Assembly: GCF_000745975.1 (NCBI RefSeq)
Contig: NZ_JQKJ01000016.1
Location: forward strand, 1-64,000
Reading direction: 5' to 3'
DNA: 64,000 nucleotides
DNA from: Desulfobacter vibrioformis DSM 8776
Lineage (GTDB): Bacteria > Desulfobacterota > Desulfobacteria > Desulfobacterales > Desulfobacteraceae
Positions within the stretch are counted from its first letter, which is position 1. Each line of letters begins with the position of its first letter. A model generated the notes under the pieces. That model was given only the letters and a program-made list of their open reading frames with translations. It ran no database searches and was not told where the DNA came from. Shown here in pieces: positions 41,990 through 51,311 of the stretch. The translations under genes were made by a program, and so were the position numbers.

Positions 41990-42940
41990 ATGAATCACAT
42001 CGTGGAGCAGCCAGATATCGACACCCTGGTCCGCCGCAACCGGGAGCTGGAACAACTGGAGCAGGAGCACCGGCGTATGGAGATGATCTTCAAGCAGCAG
42101 GCCCACAATCTCCAGGAACGGATGAAGGAAATCAACTGCCTGTACGGTATTTCCAAGATCCTGGAACAGACCGGACTGTCCCTGGAAGATACCTTCCAGA
42201 AGGTGGTGGATATCATTCCCCCATCCTGGCAGTACCCGGAGATCACCTGCGCCCAGCTCCTCATCAACGACCAGAGTTTCCGCACGAAAAATTACAAAAA
42301 TACATTCTGGAAACAGCAGGCTGAAATCATTGCCTACGGGGAACCCATGGGCATCCTCACGGTCTGTTACCTGGAAAAGCGCCCCGACCTGGACGAGGGC
42401 GCTTTCCTGGCCGAAGAACGGTCCCTGATCAATGCCGTGGCCGAACATCTCGGCCGGACCATCGAGCGGAAAATGGCGGAAACCGAACTGCGGGAATCCC
42501 GGCGCAAGCTCAAGGAACAGAACCAGCAGCTCAAGGAAAAAAATATTGCCCTGCGGGAAGTGATGAACCAGCTTCGGGAAGAAAAAGCGGACCTGGAAGA
42601 GCGGGTCCTGGCCAATGTGGAAAATCTGCTGCTGCCCCTGGTCAAAAAAATGGAAGACCGGGGATCGGACCTGGACAAAGAATACCTGCGACATCTGGAA
42701 GAAAATATCGCCCAGCTCACCTCTTCCTTTGGTGCCAAAATCTCCCGGCTCCACCAGCGCCTTACCCCCAGGGAAAACGAAATCTGCAATATGATCCGCA
42801 CCGGCCTGGGCTCCAAGGAGATCGGGAAAATGCTCAACCTCTCCCACCGCAGCGTGGAAACCTATAGAAACCACATCCGCAAAAAGCTGGGCATCACCAA
42901 TAAAAAAATCAACCTGACATCTTACCTGTCCGGCCTGTAA
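41990..42940 (+). CDS. LuxR-type transcriptional regulator with GAF-like sensor and coiled coils
   Basis: 316 residues. An N-terminal coiled coil (ELEQLEQEHRRMEMIFKQQ) is followed by a GAF-like domain (INCLYGISKILEQTGLSLEDTFQKVVDIIP...MGILTVCYLEKRPDLDEGAFLAEERSLINAVAEHLGR), a second coiled coil (RRKLKEQNQQLKEKNIALREV...EEKADLEERV), and a C-terminal LuxR helix-turn-helix: LTPRENEICNMIRTGLGSKEIGKMLNLSHRSVETYRNHIRKKLGI. ATG 41990 sits behind GGAGGGG. Between two glutamate dehydrogenase genes, it is the natural candidate for controlling them, perhaps in answer to a metabolite bound by the sensor. Confidence 0.9.
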   Translation: MNHIVEQPDIDTLVRRNRELEQLEQEHRRMEMIFKQQAHNLQERMKEINCLYGISKILEQTGLSLEDTFQKVVDIIPPSWQYPEITCAQLLINDQSFRTKNYKNTFWKQQAEIIAYGEPMGILTVCYLEKRPDLDEGAFLAEERSLINAVAEHLGRTIERKMAETELRESRRKLKEQNQQLKEKNIALREVMNQLREEKADLEERVLANVENLLLPLVKKMEDRGSDLDKEYLRHLEENIAQLTSSFGAKISRLHQRLTPRENEICNMIRTGLGSKEIGKMLNLSHRSVETYRNHIRKKLGITNKKINLTSYLSGL

Positions 42941-42959
42941 CCCGCATGGAGGAACACCC

Positions 42960-45900
42960 ATGGGCAACCTGCTGCCCGACATCAGCCAGTCCCCCCATAT
43001 CATTGACCGCGCCGACGCACTCAACCTCAATATCAGGATTCTCTACGAAGCGGTCATCGATCTTTCCGCCCAGGGCCTGATCACGGCCCATTGCATCAAT
43101 CTGGCCGCAGGTATCCTGCTCAATGACCTGGGGCTTCCCAGCTATTTTTTCGAAAATATCACCAAGGACTCCCTCAAGCAGATCCTCTCCTCCATCACCT
43201 CCAGTATTGCTGTCCAGGATGACCGGGTCGTCCTGGTGGGCCGGGTGGCCCACATCGACTTTGACCTGGGGCAAGGCAGTGAGGTCCAGCGAATCCGCAT
43301 CGCCACCCGGGAAACCCGGGACGCCATGGAAAAACTGATGGAAACCATGATATCCGGCCACCGCAGGGAATATTACTACAGCCGGGAAAATGAATACTAC
43401 ACCTATATCTTCCGTCCGGAAACGGTAAACGATTTCACCAAAAATGAGTTCAGGCAGTCTCCCTTTCTTTTCAACCTTGCCGGGGATTACACCGCAACCC
43501 CAGAATCCACCCGCATGCGGTATGAAAAATTCCTAAAGGACTGCAAGGCATCGGTGACGCCCCTGGTGGAAGCCTTTAATCTGCCGGCCACCGCGGAAAC
43601 CCGGATCATGTTCAACTCGAATTTTGCCACCCCCCAAATCCCCATTTTCCGGCAAATGCTCAAGGACCACGGTTTCACCCTCATGCGGGCCTATTGGGAG
43701 CCCTATTGGGACGGCACCGATGTGCCCTCGTCCATCTGTTCCCTCTATATCCGGGGAGAAATTTCACGGACCCGGGAAACCGGACTGATCCGGGATATTC
43801 AGGATTTCCTGGCCTTTGATGTGGGCCCTGTCACCACCCTTTACGTGGAAGGAAAACTGACCTACAAGGAAATGCTTTTTGCCGGCAATGCCATTGACTT
43901 TGCCCGGATATTCATCTTCTCGGAAACCAAGGCCCAAAGTGATTGGGCCATCATGTCCCGCCTGGATGACAGGGCCTGTGAAGAGGCCTTTGCCTGCCGG
44001 ATCCACGAGGCGGCCCGGGCCGCCTTTGACACCCGGACCATCGAGGCCGCTGCCACGGCCCGCCCCGGCCTGCTCAAAGCCTTATATGAATTATTCGCCC
44101 TTCGCTTTGACCCGGCCCTGGCCCCCCTTCAGTCGGCAACTGACCCCGGGGAACAAGTTGAGACGTTCCACCGGATGTGCCGGACCCGCCTCACAGAACA
44201 CCCCACAGCCCTGCAGATCTTCCGGTTCATGGCAAGACTTGTGACCCACTGCCGGAAAACCAATTTTTATTCCCCGGGCAAACGGGCCTACAGCTTCCGC
44301 CTGGACAGCGGCATCCTGGATCCCCTGGTATACAACCGGCCTGTGTACGGGATTTTCTTTATCAACGGCCACTATGCCTCAGGCACCCACATGCGGTCCG
44401 CCGACATTGCCCGGGGGGGTCTGCGTCTGGTAACAGGCGGTCCAACGCCCCAGGAAAGGCAGATGGAAAATCCGGCCCTGCTCAGCTTTATTCTGGGGCC
44501 CCGGGACCGGCGGCTCAAGCATAAGGACATCTGCGAAGACGGTGCCGCAGGCGTGATCGTTCCCCACCCGGTCTACGGGAAATACCCCAGGGATGCAGTA
44601 CTGGATTTCACCGAAGGCATCCTGGATCTCACGCTTCCCAATGAATATGTAATGGATTATTACGGCCAGCCTGAAATACTTTTTTTCGAACCGGACCGGG
44701 GCACGGCAGGCCTCATGGATACCGTGGCCCTCAGGGCCAAGGAGCGGGGCTGTCCCCACTGGCGGATCATTGCCACGGAAAAAGGCTGCGGCATCCCCCA
44801 CGATAATTACGGTTTCCTGGACAACGGCAACCTGTTCGGGCTGCTGCCGGCCGGGAACGGCCTAAGCGACCTGCAGATCAATGGAAAGTCCCAGCTGGTT
44901 ACCCAGGACCCGGAAAAACTGCGGAAAAAAATCAGTGGAAAAATCAGAACCATGGGCATGACCACCACGGCGATGATGGCGGCCTTCCGCACCCTGATCC
45001 ACCACCATAACGCCCGGGAAAAAGATCTGAATCTCATGGTCATCGGGGGACCCGGCGGCCGACTGGGGGGCAATGAACTGCTCTGCTGCCAGGGCCGGAT
45101 CTGCCTGGCCATAGACAATGATGCCGTCCTCTTTGATCCGGCCGGTTTGGATCCCGGCGAATTGGAAAAACTGGTCTTGGCGGCCCGTACCGGCTTTGCC
45201 GCAAGCACCCTGGCCTTTCCTTCGGACATGCTGTCCCCCGAGGGATTCAAGGTACCGGCCACGACTGCGCGCATCTTCCTGCCCGACGGCACCGTGGTCG
45301 AAGACAGCGCCCTCTTTCACAGGGACTTCCTCTTTGACCCGGAAATGAGAACTTACATCCGCAGGGCCGGTATCCGGGCCTGTCTGCCCTGCGGCGGATT
45401 CAACGGGGGCGTCACCGGAAGCACGGTCACATCCTTTCTGGAAAATTTCAAGGAACTTGAATTCATCGTGGAAGGCGCCAGCCTTTTTTTCGACAACAAC
45501 GCCCGCCGGTATATTGCCGCAAACACCTGTATCCGCCATCTCAAGGATACCACCGCCAACAAGGGCGGCGTATTCTCCTCGGTCATGGCCGAAGTCCTCC
45601 CGGGTTTCCTTCTCGGGGACCAATACGAGGCTGCCATACTTGAGGATTCTAAAGTGCGCAGTGCCCTGGTTCGGGAGATCCTGGGCCTGGTTGAAACCCA
45701 TGCAGCCGCGGAAACAAAAATATTAATCCGCCGCTGCAAAACAAATCCGGACATTCCGCTCTTTGCCCAATCAGACAAGGCAGGGGAAGAGATCCTGGAT
45801 CTTCAGGAAACATTTCAAACCCGGCTCAACACCATATTAAAACAGAAAGCCCTGGTCTGGAAAATCCTGGCAGCCTATATTCCCGGAACCCTGGTCAACC

Positions 45901-46100
45901 TGATGGGCAAAAAACGGATCACAGACATCCTCAATACCGATCCCATGCAGGAATACCGGAACGCCATCATCACCAAACAACTGGCAGTTACGGCCTTTTA
46001 CCGGTTCGGCCTGGAATGGGGAAATTTTACGGCAAGGCTGGAAAAAGACTTTTCCGGCACAGTGGCTGACCTGGCAGCTCCCCTTGGACAGAAGGCATAA
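42960..46100 (+). CDS. Large NAD-dependent glutamate dehydrogenase (about 115-kDa type)
   Basis: A 1046-residue enzyme of the NAD-GDH superfamily whose subunits are far larger than GdhA. The catalytic half has ARGGLRLVTGG (where GdhA has YKGGLR), LKHKDICEDGAAGVIVPHP, YYGQPEILFFEPDRGTAGLMDTVAL and, in the nucleotide-binding part, LMVIGGPGGRLGGNELLC and LPCGGFNGGVTG. The N-terminal ~420 residues are the regulatory region typical of this class. It deaminates glutamate to 2-oxoglutarate with NAD, a catabolic direction opposite to the NADP enzyme two genes upstream. ATG 42960 has GGAGG nine bases upstream. Confidence 0.93.
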   Translation: MGNLLPDISQSPHIIDRADALNLNIRILYEAVIDLSAQGLITAHCINLAAGILLNDLGLPSYFFENITKDSLKQILSSITSSIAVQDDRVVLVGRVAHIDFDLGQGSEVQRIRIATRETRDAMEKLMETMISGHRREYYYSRENEYYTYIFRPETVNDFTKNEFRQSPFLFNLAGDYTATPESTRMRYEKFLKDCKASVTPLVEAFNLPATAETRIMFNSNFATPQIPIFRQMLKDHGFTLMRAYWEPYWDGTDVPSSICSLYIRGEISRTRETGLIRDIQDFLAFDVGPVTTLYVEGKLTYKEMLFAGNAIDFARIFIFSETKAQSDWAIMSRLDDRACEEAFACRIHEAARAAFDTRTIEAAATARPGLLKALYELFALRFDPALAPLQSATDPGEQVETFHRMCRTRLTEHPTALQIFRFMARLVTHCRKTNFYSPGKRAYSFRLDSGILDPLVYNRPVYGIFFINGHYASGTHMRSADIARGGLRLVTGGPTPQERQMENPALLSFILGPRDRRLKHKDICEDGAAGVIVPHPVYGKYPRDAVLDFTEGILDLTLPNEYVMDYYGQPEILFFEPDRGTAGLMDTVALRAKERGCPHWRIIATEKGCGIPHDNYGFLDNGNLFGLLPAGNGLSDLQINGKSQLVTQDPEKLRKKISGKIRTMGMTTTAMMAAFRTLIHHHNAREKDLNLMVIGGPGGRLGGNELLCCQGRICLAIDNDAVLFDPAGLDPGELEKLVLAARTGFAASTLAFPSDMLSPEGFKVPATTARIFLPDGTVVEDSALFHRDFLFDPEMRTYIRRAGIRACLPCGGFNGGVTGSTVTSFLENFKELEFIVEGASLFFDNNARRYIAANTCIRHLKDTTANKGGVFSSVMAEVLPGFLLGDQYEAAILEDSKVRSALVREILGLVETHAAAETKILIRRCKTNPDIPLFAQSDKAGEEILDLQETFQTRLNTILKQKALVWKILAAYIPGTLVNLMGKKRITDILNTDPMQEYRNAIITKQLAVTAFYRFGLEWGNFTARLEKDFSGTVADLAAPLGQKA

Positions 46101-46139
46101 CGGGCATACGGATAACCTGGTTTCCCAAGGCAGCGTGTA

Positions 46140-46799
46140 TCAATGTCTTGTCACGGGTGAAACCGGACTGATCGCCTCCACAGGACCCACGCCCCTGTTT
46201 TTCATGCAGCCCATTTTCCGGGAGTACCCAGGCACCGGAAAGTATTTTCTATAGTCGGCATAGCGGCCTGGGGGTCTTGTTTTTGAACGAAGCAAAGGTT
46301 TAGTGCCTGCCTGGCTATGATGAACTGCGTTCTGGAATACTGTTTCAAATTCTGTTTTCCCTGACCTGCGGACGGTTCCTGCCCGGCGATGGGGCCCTGG
46401 CCTGTGCGGTTGCCCGGCGCTGGCTGTTCCCTGGACGTTTGCTCCCTGTTTTCCATTACAGCATTTTTTTAAGCCGGCTGCCAGGAAGGAAAAAAAGCCC
46501 CGGGACTTTTCTCCACTGCAATGGGCCGGGGCACAGCCATGGATAGAATCTGCAGGGGATTGCCCGGCGCCCTGCTCAATACCCTGGCCGGCAACTGTAT
46601 CCGGCAACAGGGGCAGCAGAAAATGAAAGGCTTCATTCACCTGTTTCATTTTTTCTTCTGAACGCTTTGCTTTCAGCGGATCTTTTGCAAACTTGTCCGG
46701 GTGCCAGATTTTGGCAAGCCTGCGAAAGGCGGTGCGGGCATCCGTAAGGGTGGCGGACGGTGAAAGGCCTAAGATATCTAACCCTTTTTGTTTATCCAT
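46140..46799 (-). CDS. J-domain (DnaJ-like) protein, C-terminal part doubtful
   Basis: The first ~70 residues form a J domain: LDILGLSPSATLTDARTAFRRLAKIWHPDKFAKDP with the HPD triad, then KMKQVNEAFHFLLP. It would recruit and stimulate a DnaK-type chaperone. After that the annotated frame becomes Pro/Gly/Arg-rich and poorly protein-like. An overlapping minus frame (46456-46202) instead gives GKQNLKQYSRTQFIIARQALNLCFVQ, which looks more natural, so a frameshift near 46450 is likely. The start ATG lies behind GGAAAAAC. It is convergent with the NAD-GDH gene. Confidence 0.65.
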   Translation of the reverse strand: MDKQKGLDILGLSPSATLTDARTAFRRLAKIWHPDKFAKDPLKAKRSEEKMKQVNEAFHFLLPLLPDTVAGQGIEQGAGQSPADSIHGCAPAHCSGEKSRGFFSFLAAGLKKCCNGKQGANVQGTASAGQPHRPGPHRRAGTVRRSGKTEFETVFQNAVHHSQAGTKPLLRSKTRPPGRYADYRKYFPVPGYSRKMGCMKNRGVGPVEAISPVSPVTRH

Positions 46800-46817
46800 T
46801 TTGTTTTTCCGTTTTAC

Positions 46818-46843
46818 TTGTCCGGTTTGCTTGTCCGGTTTGC
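46818..46843. repeat. Tandem 13-bp repeat, two units
   Basis: TTGTCCGGTTTGC is repeated exactly (46818-46830, 46831-46843) just upstream of the J-domain gene. A small GGGGT/ACCCC hairpin lies at 46853-46869. The rest of the 295-base gap up to 47094 shows no gene. Confidence 0.75.
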
Positions 46844-47094
46844 TTATCCCTGGGGGTCAACCATACCCCGGGGCCCAATCCCGGTCAAGCCCTTGGGGCA
46901 TGCCTGTGGTAAAACAGTCCCGGATGTTTGGTATGAAAATAGAGACAAAAAGGAGAGACTTGATTTGAAAAACAGAACCGGGCATGATAGTATCCCTTCC
47001 GCTGCCGCAGGACCCGGAACGGCCCTGAACGGCCTTTGTGACCGCTGGATTCTTTATTGTTCTTTGATCTGTCTTTAGCACCCAAGGAGAAAAA

Positions 47095-48840
47095 ATGGCA
47101 TCCTGTGAAGCTGAACCTAAGCCCGTCAATACAGATCCGGACCAAAACGCATGGTTTACGGCGTTTTTCCTTGAAAACCATATTGATCCATTTGCCTATC
47201 CCACGAAAGTCGGGTCCCGGGAGCAGGTGGAATTCATGGTGTATTCTGAAAACGACGAACGGTTCTATCCCTGTTCCAATACCATGTTTGCTGCGATTAT
47301 GTCCCGGAAACGGCCAAGGTTTCTGCGCAACCGTTACCGTGAGGTGCTTGACAAAATTCTTGCCATCATCGAAGAGTTTATTGATTCAGAATATGACCGC
47401 GCATTTTTGTCCAGCCTGATACAAATAAAATATGACAACGAAATTCAAAGCCGGCTGCTCATACCCTCCCGGCTTGAAAAACGCCTGTATAAAATTTTCT
47501 TAAGCCGCACCCATATAGAAGACCCCTATGAAAGCCGCAAAAGAAAGGAAAATGCCAGGGCATACAGGTTCATGGTCTCGGAAACCTTTAAAAAAGCCTT
47601 AAACGAAGTTAACGGCGCCATTGACACCATGAAGGGATTAACGCTCCAACAGGTTAAGGCAAAGATCAATGAGATAGAGTTCACACGGCGGCTCTCCCTT
47701 TTGACGGCCTCATCCCTGTGGCAGGATGACAATTTCAGGGTTCCCTCGTCTTCGGCCATCAAAGCTTTGTTTAAAGCCAAAGTGACCGGCAACGGCATGG
47801 AACGGCTTCTTGAACTGGTGAATAGGCCAAAATCAAAAATCCTGTGGCTTACCGACGAGTCCGGGGATGTGGTGGCGGACATTGCCATTGCCCAGTTCCT
47901 TGCAAACATTGGCCATGTGGTGATCCTTGCGGTCAAAGAAGGACCGTTTTTTAAAAAAGTGTGCCTGACCGACACCCGTACAGACCCGGTTCTTGCCAAG
48001 GCCCTGGACCAGGCCCATTTCATCCACGACAAAACCATCAGCAAAAACAAGCTGGTCCAGCGCCTGAAACAGGATGAACATCTGTATGTGATATCCGACG
48101 GTACCCAGGAAGCACTGAATCTTCTGCTGGTCTCCACCACCTTTTCACGGGTTTTCAAGGAGGTGGACTGCGTGGTGTCAAGGGGGGAAAAACAAAGAAA
48201 CCGGCTGATCCGCACCCATTTCAGGTTTACCCGGGATGTGCTCAACATCTGCGCAAAAGACAACAGGCTGGACATCGTCTTTAAACCCAGGCACCCTGAT
48301 TTTATCAATTTCAGCCACACGGATCTTGAAGAAAAAGCCGATAAAATTATTTCCAAAATGAAGCAGGCCAAAACCAAAAATATGACGGTAATGTTCTACT
48401 CGGGCATCATCGGTTCCATCCCCGGCAAAATTGATGTGGCAAAAAAAATAATGAGCTGTTTTATCGAGCATTTACAAAACCAGTCCGACAACCTGTTTAT
48501 CATTAATCCCTCTTCATATTATGAGCCGGGCATGGATGCCGATGATCTGATGTATATGTGGGAAATTGTTCAACAAAGCGGATACATTGATATCTGGCGT
48601 TTCCAGACCTCCGAGGACATTGCCCAAAGTTTTGCACTCATGGAACAGAAGGTACCGCCGGAATGGATCGGAAAGGATGCCACCTATTCCACCGGCTGCA
48701 CCAAGGAGATGCGTATTGCCCAGGATGTCCAGAAAAAGAACCCGGAAATGCAGCTTATAGGGCCTTCTGTGGATAAATTCATGCGCAGGAATGAATACGG
48801 GGTAGGCTCCATGTACGATCAGCGCCTGGCCGGGATATAA
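47095..48840 (+). CDS. DUF89/ARMT1-like domain protein
   Basis: A 581-residue cytoplasmic protein. The C-terminal half carries the DUF89/ARMT1 pattern: ILWLTDESGDVVADIAIAQFLANIGHVVILAVKEGPFF, YVISDGTQEALNLLLVSTTF, then VVSRGEKQRN, corresponding to the DESGD/metal-binding Asp and the (K/R)G-x-x-N region of metal-dependent damage-control phosphatases. The N-terminal ~200 residues are helical and specific to this subgroup. DUF89 proteins hydrolyse harmful sugar phosphates; ARMT1 itself was also reported as a carboxyl methyltransferase. Substrate here unknown. RBS AAGGAG; a radical-SAM gene follows on the same strand after about 150 bases. Confidence 0.75.
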   Translation: MASCEAEPKPVNTDPDQNAWFTAFFLENHIDPFAYPTKVGSREQVEFMVYSENDERFYPCSNTMFAAIMSRKRPRFLRNRYREVLDKILAIIEEFIDSEYDRAFLSSLIQIKYDNEIQSRLLIPSRLEKRLYKIFLSRTHIEDPYESRKRKENARAYRFMVSETFKKALNEVNGAIDTMKGLTLQQVKAKINEIEFTRRLSLLTASSLWQDDNFRVPSSSAIKALFKAKVTGNGMERLLELVNRPKSKILWLTDESGDVVADIAIAQFLANIGHVVILAVKEGPFFKKVCLTDTRTDPVLAKALDQAHFIHDKTISKNKLVQRLKQDEHLYVISDGTQEALNLLLVSTTFSRVFKEVDCVVSRGEKQRNRLIRTHFRFTRDVLNICAKDNRLDIVFKPRHPDFINFSHTDLEEKADKIISKMKQAKTKNMTVMFYSGIIGSIPGKIDVAKKIMSCFIEHLQNQSDNLFIINPSSYYEPGMDADDLMYMWEIVQQSGYIDIWRFQTSEDIAQSFALMEQKVPPEWIGKDATYSTGCTKEMRIAQDVQKKNPEMQLIGPSVDKFMRRNEYGVGSMYDQRLAGI

Positions 48841-48988
48841 AAGACAGCGTTTCCCATGGTCATCTTTAAAATTGCCATTACACTGACGGCAAATGATATG
48901 GCGATGGCCCTGTTTGATTCAGATATGCGGAGACAACACGCTTTCTTTAATTGAGATTCCGGCACCATTCTGGTATATCCTGCCCATC

Positions 48989-50275
48989 ATGGCATATATC
49001 AACAAACAGATGCTCACGGCTGTAGTGGCTGATGAACACGGCAATATTTTTGAACTGGACGGATATGCTGCCGCAGGCATGTCCGGAAATGATTTTTTTA
49101 TTCTGACAAAATCCGGTACCTGTCCCATGCCCCACGGCAGTGAACTGATGATGCTGCCCGACAGAGCCCCCATTGTATTCAACCTTGTTACAGACCGGTT
49201 TGAAAGGCTTGAAACCAACCCGTTCCAGCCTGACCAGCGCATTTTTCCGGTGGGGGTGTTCAACTCCCCGGGGTATGTGAATTTGCATTTCTGCGCCTAT
49301 GACGATGCCGGCATGGATACGCCCCTGCCGCTTTTTTCCTACGGCGCCTTGGGGTTTGGGAAAAATAATTTCAGGTCCGCGGCCCTTCTGGTGGATGGCG
49401 AACCCCGGCAGGACCTGCGGCTGATGCCCATTGCAGACGTTCAAAAGGGGGTGGACAAATACAGAAAAAAATATCCGGACAACCGGCTCATGCGCCACCT
49501 GGAAAAATGTGCCCTGGAGTACGGATGCCCGGCCGGCAAAAACTTTTTCCTGGGCCGGTATGAAGCGCCGCTGCCAACCTCCGTGGTCTGCAACGCCCGG
49601 TGCCTTGGGTGCATCTCCCTTCAAACGGAAAATAACCTGTGCGCCTGCCAGGACAGAATATCCTTTATCCCTGATCCGGAAGAGATTGCAGGCGTGGCCC
49701 TGGAACATATCCTGAAAGTTGAAAAGGCCGTGGTCAGTTTTGGCCAGGGATGCGAGGGAGAACCGTTAACCTCGGCAGATGCCATTGAAAAGGCCATTGT
49801 CCTGATCCGGGAAAAGACCGGCCAGGGCACCATCAACCTGAACTCCAATGCCAGCCTGCCAGACCGGGTGGAACGGTTGTGCAAGGCAGGCCTGGACAGC
49901 ATGCGCGTGAGTATGAACTCGGTACGCAAAGCGTGTTATACGGCCTATTTCCGTCCCAAATCCTATCGTTTTGAAGATGTGGTGGACAGTATCAAAAGGG
50001 CCAGGGCCAAAGGCTGTTTTGTGGCAATCAACTACCTGAACTGCCCGGGATTTACAGATTGCCAACGGGAAAAACAGGCGCTTTTTGATTTTATCCGGGA
50101 CACGGATATCAACATGATCCAGTGGCGCAACCTTAATTTTGACCCCCGGCATTATATCCGCATCATGGAAAATGCCGCACCCGGCGGCTCCCCCACCGGC
50201 ATGGCAAACCTGATAAAAGACCTGAGCCAAAAATTTGCCCATCTCATCCACGGCTATTTCAATCCACCCCAATAA
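48989..50275 (+). CDS. Radical SAM protein
   Basis: About 428 residues from ATG 48989. The first ~200 residues form a separate N-terminal domain (AVVADEHGNIFELDGYAAAGMSG). The radical-SAM cluster motif is CNARCLGC (CX3CX2C), after PLPTSVV; an additional Cys cluster (TENNLCACQDRISFIP) follows closely. Conserved strands are KAVVSFGQGCEGEPLT and GTINLNSNASLPDRVERLCKAGLDSMRVSMNS, the usual barrel signatures including the GEP-like motif that contacts SAM. The family is common in Desulfobacterota but I know no substrate. It may act with the ARMT1-like protein upstream. An open frame back to 48893 lacks a good start. Confidence 0.8.
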   Translation: MAYINKQMLTAVVADEHGNIFELDGYAAAGMSGNDFFILTKSGTCPMPHGSELMMLPDRAPIVFNLVTDRFERLETNPFQPDQRIFPVGVFNSPGYVNLHFCAYDDAGMDTPLPLFSYGALGFGKNNFRSAALLVDGEPRQDLRLMPIADVQKGVDKYRKKYPDNRLMRHLEKCALEYGCPAGKNFFLGRYEAPLPTSVVCNARCLGCISLQTENNLCACQDRISFIPDPEEIAGVALEHILKVEKAVVSFGQGCEGEPLTSADAIEKAIVLIREKTGQGTINLNSNASLPDRVERLCKAGLDSMRVSMNSVRKACYTAYFRPKSYRFEDVVDSIKRARAKGCFVAINYLNCPGFTDCQREKQALFDFIRDTDINMIQWRNLNFDPRHYIRIMENAAPGGSPTGMANLIKDLSQKFAHLIHGYFNPPQ

Positions 50276-50361
50276 TATCATTGAAAAACCTTGCCTGATT
50301 TGATTTAATTATTAGTTTGTAATTATTTAATGGTATTTTAACCCGTTAAGGAAAGGCTGAC

Positions 50362-51045
50362 ATGTTACCCGACATCAGCGGCATTATTATCATAGCTGGA
50401 AATTACGGCAGCGGTAAAAGTGAAACTGCTGTCAACCTGGCAGCCGTATCCCGGAAGTCGGGCAAAAGCGTCAAGATAACGGATCTGGACCTGGTCAACC
50501 CCTATTTCAGAAGCAGGGAAGCTAAAAAGCCCCTGGAAGATCTCGGGGTGGAAGTGGTGCTGCCGGGCAGAAAATACATGCATGCAGACCTCCCCATCCT
50601 GACCCCGGCCGTGGCTGACATGATTAAAAATCCGGCCGACGTGACCATTCTGGATGCTGGCGGCGATGCTGCGGGCGTGACTGTTCTTGCGGCCCTGGAA
50701 GATGTGCTTGAAAAAAGCCATGTCAAACTGCTGCAGGTGATCAACCCCCTGCGCCCCAATACCTGCGATGTCCAAGGCTGCCTTAAAATAAAGGCGCAGA
50801 TCGAAGCCACCGCAAAGCTGCCTGTCACAGGCCTGATTTCCAATGCCAACCTTCTTGACGAAACCACGCCGCAAATTATTTATGACGGCTACAATCTGGT
50901 GACCCGGGTATCCGAAGCCACCGGTCTTAATATTGAATTTATAACAGCGTCCACCAGACTTTTGCCTCAACTGGCCACTGAACGGATCTTCTGCCCGATC
51001 CTGCCCATTGACCGGTTTCTGGCACTTCCCTGGACACGCAATTAA
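50362..51045 (+). CDS. MinD/ParA-like P-loop ATPase
   Basis: A 227-residue ATPase with the deviant-type Walker A GNYGSGKSETAVNLA, a switch region ITDLDLVNPYFRSREAKK and Walker B VTILDAGGD. It is close in form to CobQ/MinD-like nucleotide-binding proteins. It is the first gene of the unit that continues with the ferredoxin and the oxidoreductase subunits (gap of 21 bases to the ferredoxin), so it might help assemble or mature the iron-sulfur complex; that is inference. RBS AAGGAAAGG. Confidence 0.82.
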   Translation: MLPDISGIIIIAGNYGSGKSETAVNLAAVSRKSGKSVKITDLDLVNPYFRSREAKKPLEDLGVEVVLPGRKYMHADLPILTPAVADMIKNPADVTILDAGGDAAGVTVLAALEDVLEKSHVKLLQVINPLRPNTCDVQGCLKIKAQIEATAKLPVTGLISNANLLDETTPQIIYDGYNLVTRVSEATGLNIEFITASTRLLPQLATERIFCPILPIDRFLALPWTRN

Positions 51046-51066
51046 CACCAAGGAGTCATACTTACA

Positions 51067-51285
51067 ATGGCCTATAAACACATTATCGATGCCGAAAGGT
51101 GCAAAGGGTGCGGTCTTTGTGTGCATTTCTGCCCGAAGAACGTGCTTGAAATCACCGACAAGGTAAATGCAAAAGGGCATTTCCCGGCCTTTCAGGCCAG
51201 ACCAGAGGACTGCATTTACTGCGCCATCTGCTGTACCATGTGTCCGGATGTGGCTATCAGTATAGTTGAAGAACAAAGTGCTTAA
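51067..51285 (+). CDS. 2-oxoacid:ferredoxin oxidoreductase, delta (2x[4Fe-4S] ferredoxin) subunit
   Basis: Seventy-two residues with two ferredoxin clusters: CKGCGLCVHFCP and CIYCAICCTMCP. This is the electron-carrying small subunit that passes electrons from the thiamine-diphosphate subunit to external ferredoxin. Position before the alpha-, beta- and gamma-type genes (order delta-alpha-beta-gamma) is that of Kor/Vor-type complexes in anaerobes. RBS AAGGAG. Confidence 0.92.
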   Translation: MAYKHIIDAERCKGCGLCVHFCPKNVLEITDKVNAKGHFPAFQARPEDCIYCAICCTMCPDVAISIVEEQSA

Positions 51286-51311
51286 ATTTTTATTTCCAAG
51301 GACAAAAGACA

